A stretch of 64,000 bases of DNA from Onchidella celtica. Taxonomy: Eukaryota > Mollusca > Gastropoda > Systellommatophora > Onchidiidae. The position numbers were made by a program, and so were the translations under genes. Numbering within the stretch: position 1 is the stretch's first letter; each line of letters begins with the position of its first letter. Of this stretch, positions 33,553 through 45,744 are shown in pieces. Under the pieces are notes generated by a model. It worked only from the letters and a program-made list of their open reading frames with translations, had not been told where the DNA came from and ran no database searches. The stretch is taken from the NCBI GenBank assembly GCA_963931925.1, contig OZ007583.1:11731133-11795132 (forward strand), written 5' to 3'.

Positions 33553-33600
33553 GCGCGCGCGCACACACACACACACACCACACACACACACACTTGTATT
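33265..33600. repeat. (TAA)n and (CA)n microsatellites in copy B intron
   Basis: ATAATGATAATAGATCTAGT occurs twice in tandem, then AATAATAATAA, then (AC)n with a (CG)n core at about 33553-33560. Homologous to 21105-21400. Confidence 0.85.
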
Positions 33601-34490
33601 ATATTCATGGCCATTCCGAAAGTTAAAAGTTGAATTTTCAGCTCATTTACAAATTAATGTTCACACATTTTCAGTCTGTTTTAGAGGGGCGGCTAAGGCG
33701 ATCAAGTTGCACTATTGGTTTAAAGCATGACGCTTTGGGAAGATCATTTTAACCACGGGAATGATTTTCCAAGACACAAACATCACTAGAATGTTTTCTG
33801 ACAGTCAAAATGACCAATTCCCAATAAGTCAGTTTGTAGAAGAAATGGAGTGCAATACCCTTCGCTGCGCCTTACGATGTGCAAAAATGTAATTATGGTG
33901 CACCGATAAATGCAAATCAAATTCTTTGCTATCAAAGACCCCGTCCTATCTTTACAGCCGTGAAGGTGCACGAGTTTGTTCTTCTCAGCGGTTTATGATT
34001 TGGGGCCAAATTGCTATAATTCTCAATGATTTAAATATGTGCAGACGCCGTTCATTAACTTGTAAACTAATGTTCCGTTTCATTTTCTAGGCAAAAAAAG
34101 TAGGGTAACTGGAATATGACACAATTTTGAAAAATAGACTTGCTTTAGATCTGCACAGAAACAGTCAAATTTCTATCTTCTAATGACTTCTAACTAACAC
34201 ATGTCTCATAGTTATCAACACGCTGATAGCCCAGAGAAGCGAAATCATTCGCCCTGGAAATATAACTCTAGTCATTAATTGAAAACTGTGTGTCTTTTTC
34301 AATGCTAAATCAAACCATAAAAATATCTTATGCTCATCATGAGCATACTGGGGAAAGGCAGCAAGAATTCAGGAAAAGTGGCCACTGTCCGTTTCCATAT
34401 TGATACACCAGGACTTGATGAACCTGAGGATTTATTGCTAGTTTATAGAACACATATCGCAGCTTTGCATAGGTCATGTAGACTACTTAC

Positions 34491-34675
34491 AGATCTATTA
34501 CACTCGTGAACTCGGTGAAGGTCTTGCACAACATCAATAAAATCTTGTCCCATAGCCTGCAGAAGGGACAGGCACTTTGGAAACCATCGCGCATGCTCGA
34601 CATAAGGGTTGTCGTCTGACTTCCATGATCTCAAGCAACCTCCACAGGAGAAGCACTTGAAACAGCCATCATCGC
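34491..34675 (-). pseudogene. IAP copy B, exon 2: zinc-binding half of the BIR
   Basis: 185 bp with acceptor GTGTCTACCAG and donor GTAAGTAGT. All four zinc ligands are kept (CFSC, then H in EHAR, then C in FPKC) and the frame is open. It is the best-preserved exon of copy B. Without the N-terminal half on exon 1 it could not fold as a normal BIR. Confidence 0.78.
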
Positions 34676-35286
34676 CTGGTAGACACACGCAAGAATCGAA
34701 ACGGTTGACACCGACACAATTACGAGCCATCAAAAAATGCTTATGCTCGTTTTTTTTTGTTTTTTTTTGTGGATTACTTTAGGTAATATGATTATAAGCC
34801 CATTAAACATGCATCAAATATCGCCAGGCTTATCAGTAAATTTAATATTAGCTAATTTGATTTTCCTTAATTTGCAAGGGAAATGAAAAAACAACAACAG
34901 CAACAAAACTATGTCATGACTGGTGATAAAAAGAAAGAGATGGGCAACCGACAGTATTAAAAAAAACCCATTAAGCCTAGGGCTATGCCCATTTCAAGTT
35001 TGACTCAGGCTTTTTGCCTTCCCGCCATTTAGGACGTCATCCTTCTTACTTGAGGTTCTTACTCAGTTCAAACGATATAATCGGGATGCGCAAAATCGAT
35101 AATGACAAGTATGGCAAACTGCCCAAGTGTGAAACAATTTGCTAATGAACGGCCGATATATGATTTACTCCTAAATTTTCAACTCTTTCAGTCCTAAATT
35201 TTCGGGGTCCTTCTGCCAAGACTCTCCAGAAACAAAGATCTTTACCAAAATAGGTTATAAATCACGAGCAGAGACATTTCACTCAA

Positions 35287-35476
35287 CACAATAGAAACCT
35301 GCATGGGCTATGTCTTCGCTGCTCAAGGGATCGTTTTTTGCTGTAGAAGAATTCCCATTTGCTGCTGCAGCTGAGGTAGGTGTGCTGGTGGTGGTCGATG
35401 GTGGTGGCTGTGTTGGGATGGGATCAGCCACGGAATTGGTGTCAGGAGGGCAGTTGATCATGGCGCTTTCACCTCT
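35287..35476 (-). pseudogene. IAP copy B, exon 1: BIR half deleted, donor lost
   Basis: 190 bp against 322 bp in A, a loss of exactly 132 bp (44 codons) that keeps the frame. The Pro/Thr/Ser-rich linker is present (TQPPPSTTTSTPTS). It then jumps to LSSEDIAHAGFYC, removing the opening of the BIR. At the 3' end the donor reads TTGAGTG where A has GTGAGTG, so normal splicing to exon 2 is lost and the frame reaches TGA soon after. The acceptor GATACAG at 35477-35478 lies inside a 43-bp tandem array. Confidence 0.82.
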
Positions 35477-35688
35477 CTGTATCAGTGGATCACATGAAAT
35501 GAGCACAAATAAAAACTCTCTGTATCACTGGATCACATGAAATGAGCACAAATAAAAACTCTCTGTATCACTGGATCACATGAAATGAGCACAAATAAAA
35601 ACTCTCTGTATCACTGGATCACATGAAATGAGCACAAATAAAAACTCTCTGTATCACTGGATCACATGAAATGAGCACAAATAAAAAT
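35474..35688. repeat. 43-bp tandem array, 5 units, each with a copy of a 3' splice site
   Basis: Units start at 35474, 35517, 35560, 35603 and 35646. On the minus strand each reads GTTTTTATTTGTGCTC...GTGATACAGAGA, that is the polypyrimidine tract and AG of copy B exon 1. Copy A has one diverged copy of this sequence at about 24575-24610. Confidence 0.92.
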
Positions 35689-35900
35689 ACATTAAATTCT
35701 CAAACGTGAAAAGCGTCCCAAGTGGAAAGTTTGACCAATTACTAGATGCAAAGAAGAGGCGATCCCAGTTTCCTTGACATCACTGAAGACGTTCAACCTG
35801 GATAGGCCAGTTGTCGCTGATCAAAGGCATTTTGTTGGAAATCAATGTAGAGCCGCTGTTATCAATATGGTAAAGTCAAAAATTTGGAAAAGGATAAAGT

Positions 35901-36734
35901 TGAATGCAATAAAAGCAAGAACCCACATAGATTTAGTATTCTGATTAGAATCCGTGTATTTCATATTCTATTTTCTTATTGTGCGATTGTCTTATCAGTT
36001 CAATTTTCCAACTTTTTTTTTTCTGTTATTGTTTTTTTCTATCTTTATCCTTGAAAAAGGCTGTTTCCGAAATACCGACATTTTCTGTCTACCCTTTTAG
36101 TTTGCGTTTCACTGTATCGTTTGAGTATTGTTTCTATTTCTCTATACAGCTATTTCTTTTTGTCAAATTTTGACTTATATATGGTTTGTGATAATGTTTG
36201 TGTCGCTAAAATAACCCTGGCAGGGTCCAAGTACTCACAATCATGCAATGTTTTATGCTTTAAACGAAAAGTGCAGGAAATTCACACTTTTTATTCCCTT
36301 AGCCCTCCTACTATCTCAAAGACATAGGCGGAGAATTTCAAATCCGAAGTCCTTGAAGAGAAAAAAAAAAAAAAGATTTTTTACCAAATTGTCTTCAGGG
36401 AGATGGTTAGAATTTAAACATTTTAGTATTTACTTCGACGATTATAAAATGTCGTGAAGGCACATAATGACCCAGAAGATCATTTAAATAGGTTGATTTA
36501 TTATGTACATATTAATTTTTGACATAGCATAGCCAACGTATACATTCTTCGTTTTTCTGCTGGTTGTTAGAGCAAGCTCCGCAGCAGAGGACTCTTCCAT
36601 GCATCTTTTCCTTTTCATAGGGATTAATCTTGCTGCAACTGTTTTGTACTAATTGCGGTTATTTAATCCTTTTTTTCCCTGATGTAGTCCAGCAAGTTGT
36701 GAGTTACAGCAGCTAGTTTTGTGAGTTTACCAAC
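35901..36734. other. Unassigned AT-rich flank
   Basis: T-rich and A-rich runs, short hydrophobic ORFs without exon context. Presumed 5' flank of copy B. No promoter element could be assigned. Confidence 0.4.
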
Positions 36735-37262
36735 ATGATGGCATTTTCAGTCAAAATATTGTGCGTTCTCTTACTTATAATTTTCTCAATTTCTAGCTGC
36801 ATTCCTCTGATCAGATGGTTAGCTTTCCTGGACATTCAACCATCTGATCAGAAGAATGCGTTCATAGATATAAAATATATCATTGTCAAATATTCGAATA
36901 TCGAAAATGAAATGGAATTATTTCCAATATTAATCTTGGCTTTAATTACAGGTTTGCAAGTCCTTGCACTGTTTATAAGGATAGCCCCTGGTGTATCTTC
37001 ATTCAGCGTCTTCTATTCAGTTTTATTCATCCAGCTGCTGATGACAATTATAATCAGTTTCGTTCCTGTGCACAGACTCGCTTATATCACTATATGCTGC
37101 CGAGCCATAAATTTATTTATCGTTCACAAAAAAATTACACTGGAAATCAAATCTTTTGGCTTACTTTATATGTGGTATAGTATGCATTCAGGGCAGTGTA
37201 AGCAAAGCAGGCCCCAATACAGAATCATGGGGAACGACTGTGGAAAAGTGATTTTTTCATAG
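36735..37262 (+). CDS. Unrecognised hydrophobic ORF, possible membrane protein
   Basis: 175 codons. The N terminus (MMAFSVKILCVLLLIIFSIS) is a strong signal-anchor or first membrane segment. Further hydrophobic stretches are at about 63-82 (LFPILILALITGLQVLALFI) and 91-112 (FSVFYSVLFIQLLMTIIISF). The layout of three or four segments is like a small multi-pass protein or one exon of a larger one. The second ATG (36738) is an equally good start. No family is recognised, AT-rich DNA makes hydrophobic ORFs by chance, and there is no supporting splice or duplicate evidence. Treat as speculative. Confidence 0.25.
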   Translation: MMAFSVKILCVLLLIIFSISSCIPLIRWLAFLDIQPSDQKNAFIDIKYIIVKYSNIENEMELFPILILALITGLQVLALFIRIAPGVSSFSVFYSVLFIQLLMTIIISFVPVHRLAYITICCRAINLFIVHKKITLEIKSFGLLYMWYSMHSGQCKQSRPQYRIMGNDCGKVIFS

Positions 37263-37345
37263 CCAAGCGGGTAAATAATTATTTTTCAAGAAATCACTAT
37301 TATCATGGTCACATCAGAAATGGCAGGATAACTCCTGCCTCAATG

Positions 37346-37390
37346 TTATTATTATTATTACTATTATTATTATTATTATTATTATCGTGA
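37346..37390. repeat. (TTA)n microsatellite
   Basis: TTATTATTATTACTATTATTATT tract with one interruption. Confidence 0.9.
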
Positions 37391-37610
37391 TTATTAAAAT
37401 CATATCATTATTAAGAACAACAGTCACAGCAATAACAACAGTAATAGTGGTAATAATGACATCTTCCATTGACTGACCGTGAGGTTTCTCTTAGGTCTAC
37501 ATCTTATTCCCTACTAAGATAACTGCAGACAACCTAATCTCAACTGATTCCCACATCAGTCTGTCACACGAACTTAGCGACTAATGCTCATTGACATATT
37601 TTGATGGTGC

Positions 37611-37880
37611 ATTAAAAGAAACATTTTTCAGGTGTGAAAATAACAGTTTCCATTCTACAGTGCTAAAATTAAACATTTTTCAGATGTGGAATTAACACTT
37701 TCCGTTCTACAGTACTAAAATTAAACATTTTTCAGATGTGGAATTAACACTTTCCGTTCTACAGTACTAAAATTAAACATTTTTCAGATGTGGAATTAAC
37801 ACTTTCCGTTCTACAGTGCTAAAATTAAACATTTTTCAGATGTGGAATTAACACTTTCCGTTCTACAGTGCTAAAATTTA
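37611..37880. repeat. 52-bp tandem array, 5 units
   Basis: Units begin at about 37616, 37668, 37720, 37772 and 37824. Each contains ACATTTTTCAG(A/G)TGTG and TTCTACAGT(G/A)CTAAAA. The first unit is diverged; the last four are nearly identical. One unit's worth of related sequence occurs at about 59915-59975, so the array grew from a single ancestral copy. Flanking sequence (37560-38020) is also related to 59868-60060. Confidence 0.88.
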
Positions 37881-38070
37881 CAAAAGAACAACAACAAAAA
37901 ACCAAGATTCTTGTACCAGCAAAATGTTGGCCTGAAAGGCTGACATGAATCTGAAAGTTTCTGGATGGTGTGAGAGCAAATGAAGAAGGAATTTATCGTT
38001 AGCATTTACTCAGAACGGCGCACGGTATCTGCCCATAGAACTGAAGGCAAATGACACTATTAGTAATCAC

Positions 38071-39299
38071 TGTCACGAGCAGAGTTAGGGTCTTGGGGAT
38101 GTTACGACTGCACGAGAGGCAGCTAACTCACACTCGGACACAACCACACAAGAAAAGTATTAAATAACTAGAGCGTATATATGTCAGGCCGGTCAGGCCA
38201 TAGTTTACATAAATATTAATAACAAAACAAAAGACAATAGGGGTATATATTCAAACCAAAAAAACTCTAATTAATAACTTAACCAATGATATTCATGTAA
38301 CTATGGAGGTACTGCAATCAATAGCAAATAGGTATATTATACGAAACTAGATATCAATTTAAAGTGACAGTTGAGTCGCCACTGGCCAGTCGCCAGGCAA
38401 ACTCTCCATAAATCATAGGGGCTTAAATGTTAGGAGAGCCCAGTACGTTCAAAGCCTACAGAAGCACTCTTCGGCTTGTAGGTAATTTAAGCAGTTGCCA
38501 AAAGACTATATTTTATGCACAATCACCATTCAATTCATCAACAATGTGCTATATTATTCTAATCATACTATGGCAATAGATCTATGATACAGGACACTCG
38601 TGGTCGAGTGCCAGCTGGGGTTTCCTTAGTCTTCCTATGAGGCTGTAGTTCTCTCTCTATCTCCGATCTCTATTATGCTTGAATAAATAAGATATATTAC
38701 CATTGCTCACGCCTACTGGTAGGCGCGAACATCAATATAGCGCAGCGTGGGCTTTCAAAGGTCAGCCCACTCAGACCTTTCTTTCTAGAGCTCAGTCAGT
38801 CCGTTAGCAAGGACTTCTTGTCTTCAAAGCACACAGTTCAGGTACTGGTCAACCGGAGATACTTCACGACACGATGCTTCTGCTCGCCTGTATTCACCAA
38901 ATCTGAACGTTACACGATGTTATATACTATCTAACTACCCAGCGTGCTAGTCCGCTGGCCCAATTAGTTCAGCTATCTCATAGGTCGAAACCTCCCACCA
39001 TTTTAATTGTAGTAATATGTCTGCACTATTCTACCAGCCAGTTAACGTGCAAAAACTTGTCTAGTCATACTTAACAATGTCAACTGTCCCCACCTTGTTT
39101 CACCCCTACTCCATTACTTATTAATCACGAACATTAAAACCGACAAGCGTGAATCTAACAGTTTAACTTTACATTTATTTACTCACCAACTATAATTTGG
39201 CGAGGACCGTTCAAGGCCACCAGCCAATTTCTCATGGCCCTGGTAAAACAACAACAACTCACTCTCTGCGTGAGTTTTAACAATATCCGAATCATGACA
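38071..39299 (+). mobile_element. Solo LTR 2 (1229 bp)
   Basis: Begins TGTCACGAGCAGAG and ends AATCATGACA (TG...CA). Flanked by an exact 5-bp duplication ATCAC at 38066-38070 and 39300-39304. Matches solo LTR 1 throughout, without the LINE. Contains GTCAGGCCGGTCAGGCC near the 5' side. No internal retroelement genes are present. Confidence 0.9.
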
Positions 39300-39464
39300 A
39301 TCACCGTAATCATAAAAAATCAGCACTGCTCTGTTTCGCCTGTAATCAGATATTTGGGAATTCCCGGCTGGATAAAACACACACACACACACACATACAC
39401 ACTCACAAAAACCCTGAAAACTGAAATCTAGAACTAAGGCCATGGAAAAGTGCACGCAAAATAT

Positions 39465-40636
39465 AATTTGAATTTACTTGTTGTGTACCGTATTATTGCC
39501 CCCTGTGGGTCCATGACATAATTATTTTCTAACCTGAACCTAGAGTGTGTCCTGTTCATTCCGAAAGAAGCTAAGATCTATCACATGATTTACAAACTTT
39601 CGCACTCACTGAAGAAACTTTAATCAGATCCATACTCTAATGTATGGCTGGTTCTATTATGTAAAATGCAACCTGGCATATTGAAATTGTCAGAGTTCAA
39701 GGTCGCACAATAAGACATGGCTATATCCCCGTAGCAAGCACGTTGTTCAGTTTTTAATTCACGCCCTATGTGTCGTCCTTCATAACACAAATATATTACA
39801 CACACAAAACAACTTTTGAGAATTTTACCCATGAAATACACCATTCAATTCCACTCGTGAAATTTAAATTGCACTAGCTTTGAATGGGAAACATAATTAT
39901 TATAAAGCACTCAAATAGACCGTGGAGGGCGCAAAGAGGCCTTTAATGTGCCGGCGCGTCGTACAATCCAAACTCAGACTCAAACTAGTCTAGATCTAAT
40001 GTGATCAACTCCTATCCTTTCAAAGAGGTTATAATCAGTCTAGAGGAACTGTGCTTTCTTTGCACACTAATCAAACGTAGTTTGAATGACGCCATCTTGT
40101 TTTAAGGAGAGAAAGCTACTTTCGTTATTTCTGGACCAGACTATATTGTTTCTTGCCATTCATATTCATGCATAAATATATAATTTATTGCCTAACACTA
40201 CAATAAATTCTTGTCCGTGTCTTGGAGCTATTATAACTTACATTAAGTCTCATAAAAGCAAGCCTCCAGTGGCAGAAAACAAACCCACAATGTTGGACGT
40301 ATCCAAACAGAGCACTTCCCTTGCCCTACTATATAAATAGATTTGGAAATTCCGAGCTGGAAAAAATGCGTAATGTTTATAAAAAGCACAGAAAATTGGA
40401 AGGTCACAGCAGATATATTGCAACAAAGCTAAAATTTGGCAAAAAGAATGAAATATTATTCTTTCCACCTTCTGAAAGATCTTTTTAAGACGTGGACAAG
40501 GATTTTGTTAAATATTTGCTTTGTGCTTCTGGAAGGATCCGAAATCTTGACTAAAAAAAAAAAAATTCGTGATTTAAGCCCTCATGTAGATCGGATTAGA
40601 GGCGACGATTAAATATATCTTTCTGACGATCTGAGC
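39465..40636. repeat. 1.2-kb tandem duplication, unit 1
   Basis: Aligns with 40691-41742 from TTTGAATTTACTTGTT to GATCGGATTAG...ATATCTTTCTGACGA, including CAAGCCTCCAGTGGCAGAAAA and TAGACCGTGG. No coding content seen. An additional diverged part lies at 43480-43640. Confidence 0.85.
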
Positions 40637-40690
40637 AGGCCTTTTTTTTTTTTTTTTAAATATGGAGAACGATGTATGGAGTGTGACAGA

Positions 40691-41742
40691 CTTTGAATTT
40701 ACTTGTTATTTACCTATCTTTGCTCCCTGTGGGTCCATGAAAGAATTATTTTCTAACCCGAACCTACAGTAGCTAGGATCTACCACATGACTTACAAACT
40801 TTCGCACTCATTTACGAAACTCTTTTCAGATATAAAACAAGTTTTGAGAATTTTACCCATGAAATACACTATTCAATTCCACTAGTGAAACTTAAATTGC
40901 ACAAGCCCTGAATGAGAAACATATTATGAAGTACTCAAATAGACCGTGGGAGGCGCAGAGTGACCGTTAACGTGCTGACGAGCCGTACAATCCAAACTCA
41001 GACTCAAACTAGTCTAGATCTAATGTGATCAACTCCTTCCAAAGAGGCTATAATAAGTCTAGAGGAATTGTGTTTGCTTTGCACACTACCCGAACGGATT
41101 TCTAAACCGATGAATGACGTCATCTTGTTAAGGAGAGAAAAGCCAAGTCCGTTTATTCTGGACAAGACAATAAAGCTATTATGTTTCTTGCCATTCATAT
41201 TCATTCATAAACGTATAATTTATCGTCTAACATTACAATAAATTCTTGTCAGTGTCTTGCAGCTATTATTACTTACATTTCTCTCATAAAAGCAAGCCTC
41301 CAGTGGCAGAAAACAAACACACAATATTGGAAATATCCAAACGGAGCATTTCCGGTGTCCTATTTATAAATAGATTTGGAACTTCCCGATAAATCCGAAA
41401 TTACTTATCTTCTTCTTCTTCTTCTTCTTTGTTCATCAATCTAAATCTGCAGATTTGTTCTTTTAAGAAATTATTTATAAAAAGCACAGACATTTTGGGG
41501 ATCACAACAGAGATTGCAACAAAGCTAAAATATGGCAAAAAGAACGAAATATTCTTTCCACCTGCTGAAAGTTTTTTTTAAGACGTGGACAGGGATTTTT
41601 TTTTTTAATGAGTTTGTTTTGTGGTTCTGGAAAGATCCGACATCTTTACTAAAAAGACAAAAAAAAAAGTCCTTGATTTTAAGCGCTCATGTAGATCGGA
41701 TTAGCGGGATTTTTGAAGATATCTTTCTGACGACCTGCGCCG
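40691..41742. repeat. 1.2-kb tandem duplication, unit 2
   Basis: Second unit, diverged by many small indels from 39465-40636. Interrupted at 41407-41466 by a tiny LINE insertion absent from unit 1. Confidence 0.85.
41407..41466 (-). mobile_element. Minimal LINE insertion: 3' end only
   Basis: On the minus strand it reads AAAAGAACAAATCTGCAGAT...GAAGAAGAAG, matching 16910-16964, the 3' end of the nested LINE. About 60 bp in all. Flanking GAAATTACTT (41397-41406) and GAAATTATTT (41467-41476) look like a target duplication with one mismatch. Duplicate unit 1 near 40365 lacks the insert. Confidence 0.85.
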
Positions 41743-43340
41743 GAGTCGGAAGTTTGGAGTTTGTGTAGCTGATTTGCCTCCAATCCTTTTTTCATAAACG
41801 CATGAGTCCATGTCATCACCTAACTGGAAAATAATTTTCCGTGCCCACAGTGGCGCTCTGTGAACTGTTCTATCTGTCTATACCTCGCTGAATTTTGCAG
41901 GGTGACCCTGAGCATCTCAGCATCTATACTAACCTCACTTTTTGTTCGAATTCTTTTTTGGCCTGAGCTGGTGCTTTGTGTCTTTTACGGTTCGTGGAAC
42001 AATTAGTACTAATTAAAACAACAACAACGACAACAACAACAAACACACACACACACAACATGCGGGGGTCGAAACAGGGCTAAGAACAAAGTTAAAATGG
42101 TGGAGAGGGGGGGGGGAGTGTTGTACGTCGCAAAGTCTCGCCTTAGGTATAAAGAAAATTATATACTATTTAAAAAAATAACTAGGCCGCCGAGGGCTGG
42201 AGAGGGGGGCGGATGGGGGTGGAGGGTGGGGGGTTCTTCCCTGCACCGGCTCCCTAAAGCGGCATCTGAACTAAAGTCCCAGCGGAAATATGTGAATCAT
42301 GTTTTTTCAAGATCGTTTCGCCCCGCCGTAAACCGGTGTATCCAAATTTGGGCTGGCCTTTTTTTTTTTGTTCTTAGCTCTTGGTGTGCCATGAATTCGT
42401 CCATGTCTGCCGATACAAGAAGCAAATAGTGAGATAGATGAATGAAGACCAACTACAGCGGCATCTATTAACAGAAAGTCGACTTTCTTCCTTCCCCCGA
42501 CCCACCCCCCCCCCCCACCCCGAAAAAAGAATGCCTAAAATTCTTGTGCACTGATTTATCGGCGATTGGCACAAGCGTGACCAGCAGAAGAAACGATGTG
42601 TCGGTGTCTGGCACACAATGAGTTAACTGAGAAATATTTTCTTATTTAATAGGCAAGGGGAGTTCTTCATAACTTTATATTAAAAATCGGTAAAGGTGAA
42701 TTGCGTGAACACCAGGCGTTTTACCAATACACAAGAGTATTGGTGGAAATACAGATTAGGATAATAATCTCGAAGTCTGATGAGAAATATTGCGAACAGA
42801 CCAACCCAAAAATAATAAAAAGTATAGTTAATGAGAAATGGCAAAATCCCGACGCTAAGATGTGTTTGCTGTTCAATATTAATGATGACGTAAATGACTC
42901 CTATTGATGACGTCATGCTTTCATTCACATGTGCTGATAAAATTCCTGGTGCACATGCCTGGTTTTAATCTAGGAATAAAAATCAATCGCCTTGCATTTT
43001 CTTGCAATTTAAATGAGAAAATAATTTTCAGTTAAGACACAATAGTCTAGAAAGCCATGCCAGGCCAAATATATATTATTTATGTTGCCAATATATTTAG
43101 GCGTTTCATAGCCTGCAGCTTTGACTCTTTTCAAATCTATACAAAACAGTCTTTGAAAATTTTATCAATAATACTGTTACAAGTACATACGTACCCCAGG
43201 TGTTTTTTTGTTTTTTGCGCTAGGAGTACGTATTTTAAAGCTTTTTGTGCCTTCAGAGCTAGAGAGCTCCTCCCGAAATACTCCTAACAACAACCTTAGT
43301 TAATTATTCTGTCAAATTTCTCTTTTTTCTCTCCCTGTTC
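41743..43340. other. Unassigned, with G-rich and C-rich clusters
   Basis: G runs at 42102-42118 and 42201-42236 (four or more runs of three to six G) and C runs at 42497-42526 could form G-quadruplexes on one strand or the other. ORFs here are short and unrecognised; those at 42680-42928 overlap each other on opposite strands. Confidence 0.45.
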
Positions 43341-43479
43341 TTGGTTGAAAGAGTAGGGGCCAGGGTTAGGGTTTCGGTAACATTAAGGGTGGAGGATAAG
43401 GATGAGGTTAGGGATAGTTACGTATACGTAGCCGCACCCCTAGCGCAAAAAAGGCTAAGGGCGCATACATAACAAAAGC

Positions 43480-43640
43480 CTTTTTACCAATGTAATACAT
43501 TTTAAACACAACTATTTCATTTCACTATCGAAATTTAAACTGATGAAGCTCTGAATCCAAAATATAAAACAGAGTACACAGACAGACCGTGGTAGGCGCA
43601 AATTGGCCGTTGTCGTGCCGACCGCGCCGTATAACCCAAA
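43480..43640. repeat. Third, diverged copy of part of the 1.2-kb unit
   Basis: TCGAAATTTAAACTGATGAAGC...ACAGACCGTGGTAGGCGCAAA...CCGTATAACCCAAAACTCAAA parallels 39855-39985 and 40875-41005. Confidence 0.65.
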
Positions 43641-45237
<1,597 letters not shown>

Positions 45238-45544
45238 AGGCTAAATTTGAGAAAATTTTTCCTTCCAGAGAATGTATGCCATTCTTCAGCGGGTTATGAA
45301 TACATTGTATTCGACTAGGGAGAAATATGCCTTCAGCTGTCATTATATTAATTGGTTTGGGGGATGCATGGTTGGAGCTCCATGAAAGCAAGCATGTATG
45401 TACTGTATGTAACGATTTTCTGTTAGCTATTACAGAGTGTCAGTCTTCCTTGTGTGTGTTTTTATTTTATTTTTTACTTGTATAAATTTTTTTTGTCTAA
45501 CCTGACTTGATTGGGGAGGAGCAGGAACGTATTACGTCTCTTCT

Positions 45545-45744
45545 AAGGGTAGCCACACAAAGGCCACAGAATTCGGTCACCGAGCCACTAGGCGCTTTAG
45601 GTGAGAAGAATTGCACTATATAATTTCAATAACTGCACATAGAGCCCACCTAGATTCGGTCCGTTTATATAGTGCAATTCTTCTCACCTAAAGCGCCTAG
45701 TGGCTCGGTGACAGAATTCGGTGGCCTTTGTATGGCCACCCTAA
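45545..45744. mobile_element. Foldback element (MITE-like), about 200 bp
   Basis: Two inverted arms of about 78 bp (45545-45622 and 45666-45744) share CACCGAGCCACTAGGCGCTT and GTGAGAAGAATTGCACTATA on opposite strands, around a 43-bp loop. Arms begin TAAGGGT/TTAGGGT. The innermost 50 bp of each arm are essentially identical, so the RNA or single strand would form a long hairpin. No clear target duplication beyond a possible TA. Confidence 0.85.

Larger units (their letters stand above)
30665..35900. repeat. Segmental duplication, copy B (homologous to 18490-24865)
   Basis: Aligns in order with copy A, including introns and microsatellites. Differences: about 850-900 bp is missing between 32490 and the equivalent of 20335; the extra cassette remnant and retrotransposon fragment of A are absent; a 30-bp tandem duplication (GTCCAAGTTCACCAAAGTT twice) is at 32287-32340. 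Confidence 0.88.

Noticed and set aside
38071-39299. Solo LTR 2 as a DNA transposon because both ends read TGTCA(C/T)GA inverted
   Set aside because: Only eight terminal bases are inverted, the ends are TG...CA with a 5-bp duplication, and the length fits an LTR.
43360-43410. Interstitial telomere repeat (GGGTTAGGGTTT)
   Set aside because: Only about two units of TTAGGG; the surroundings are generic G-rich sequence.
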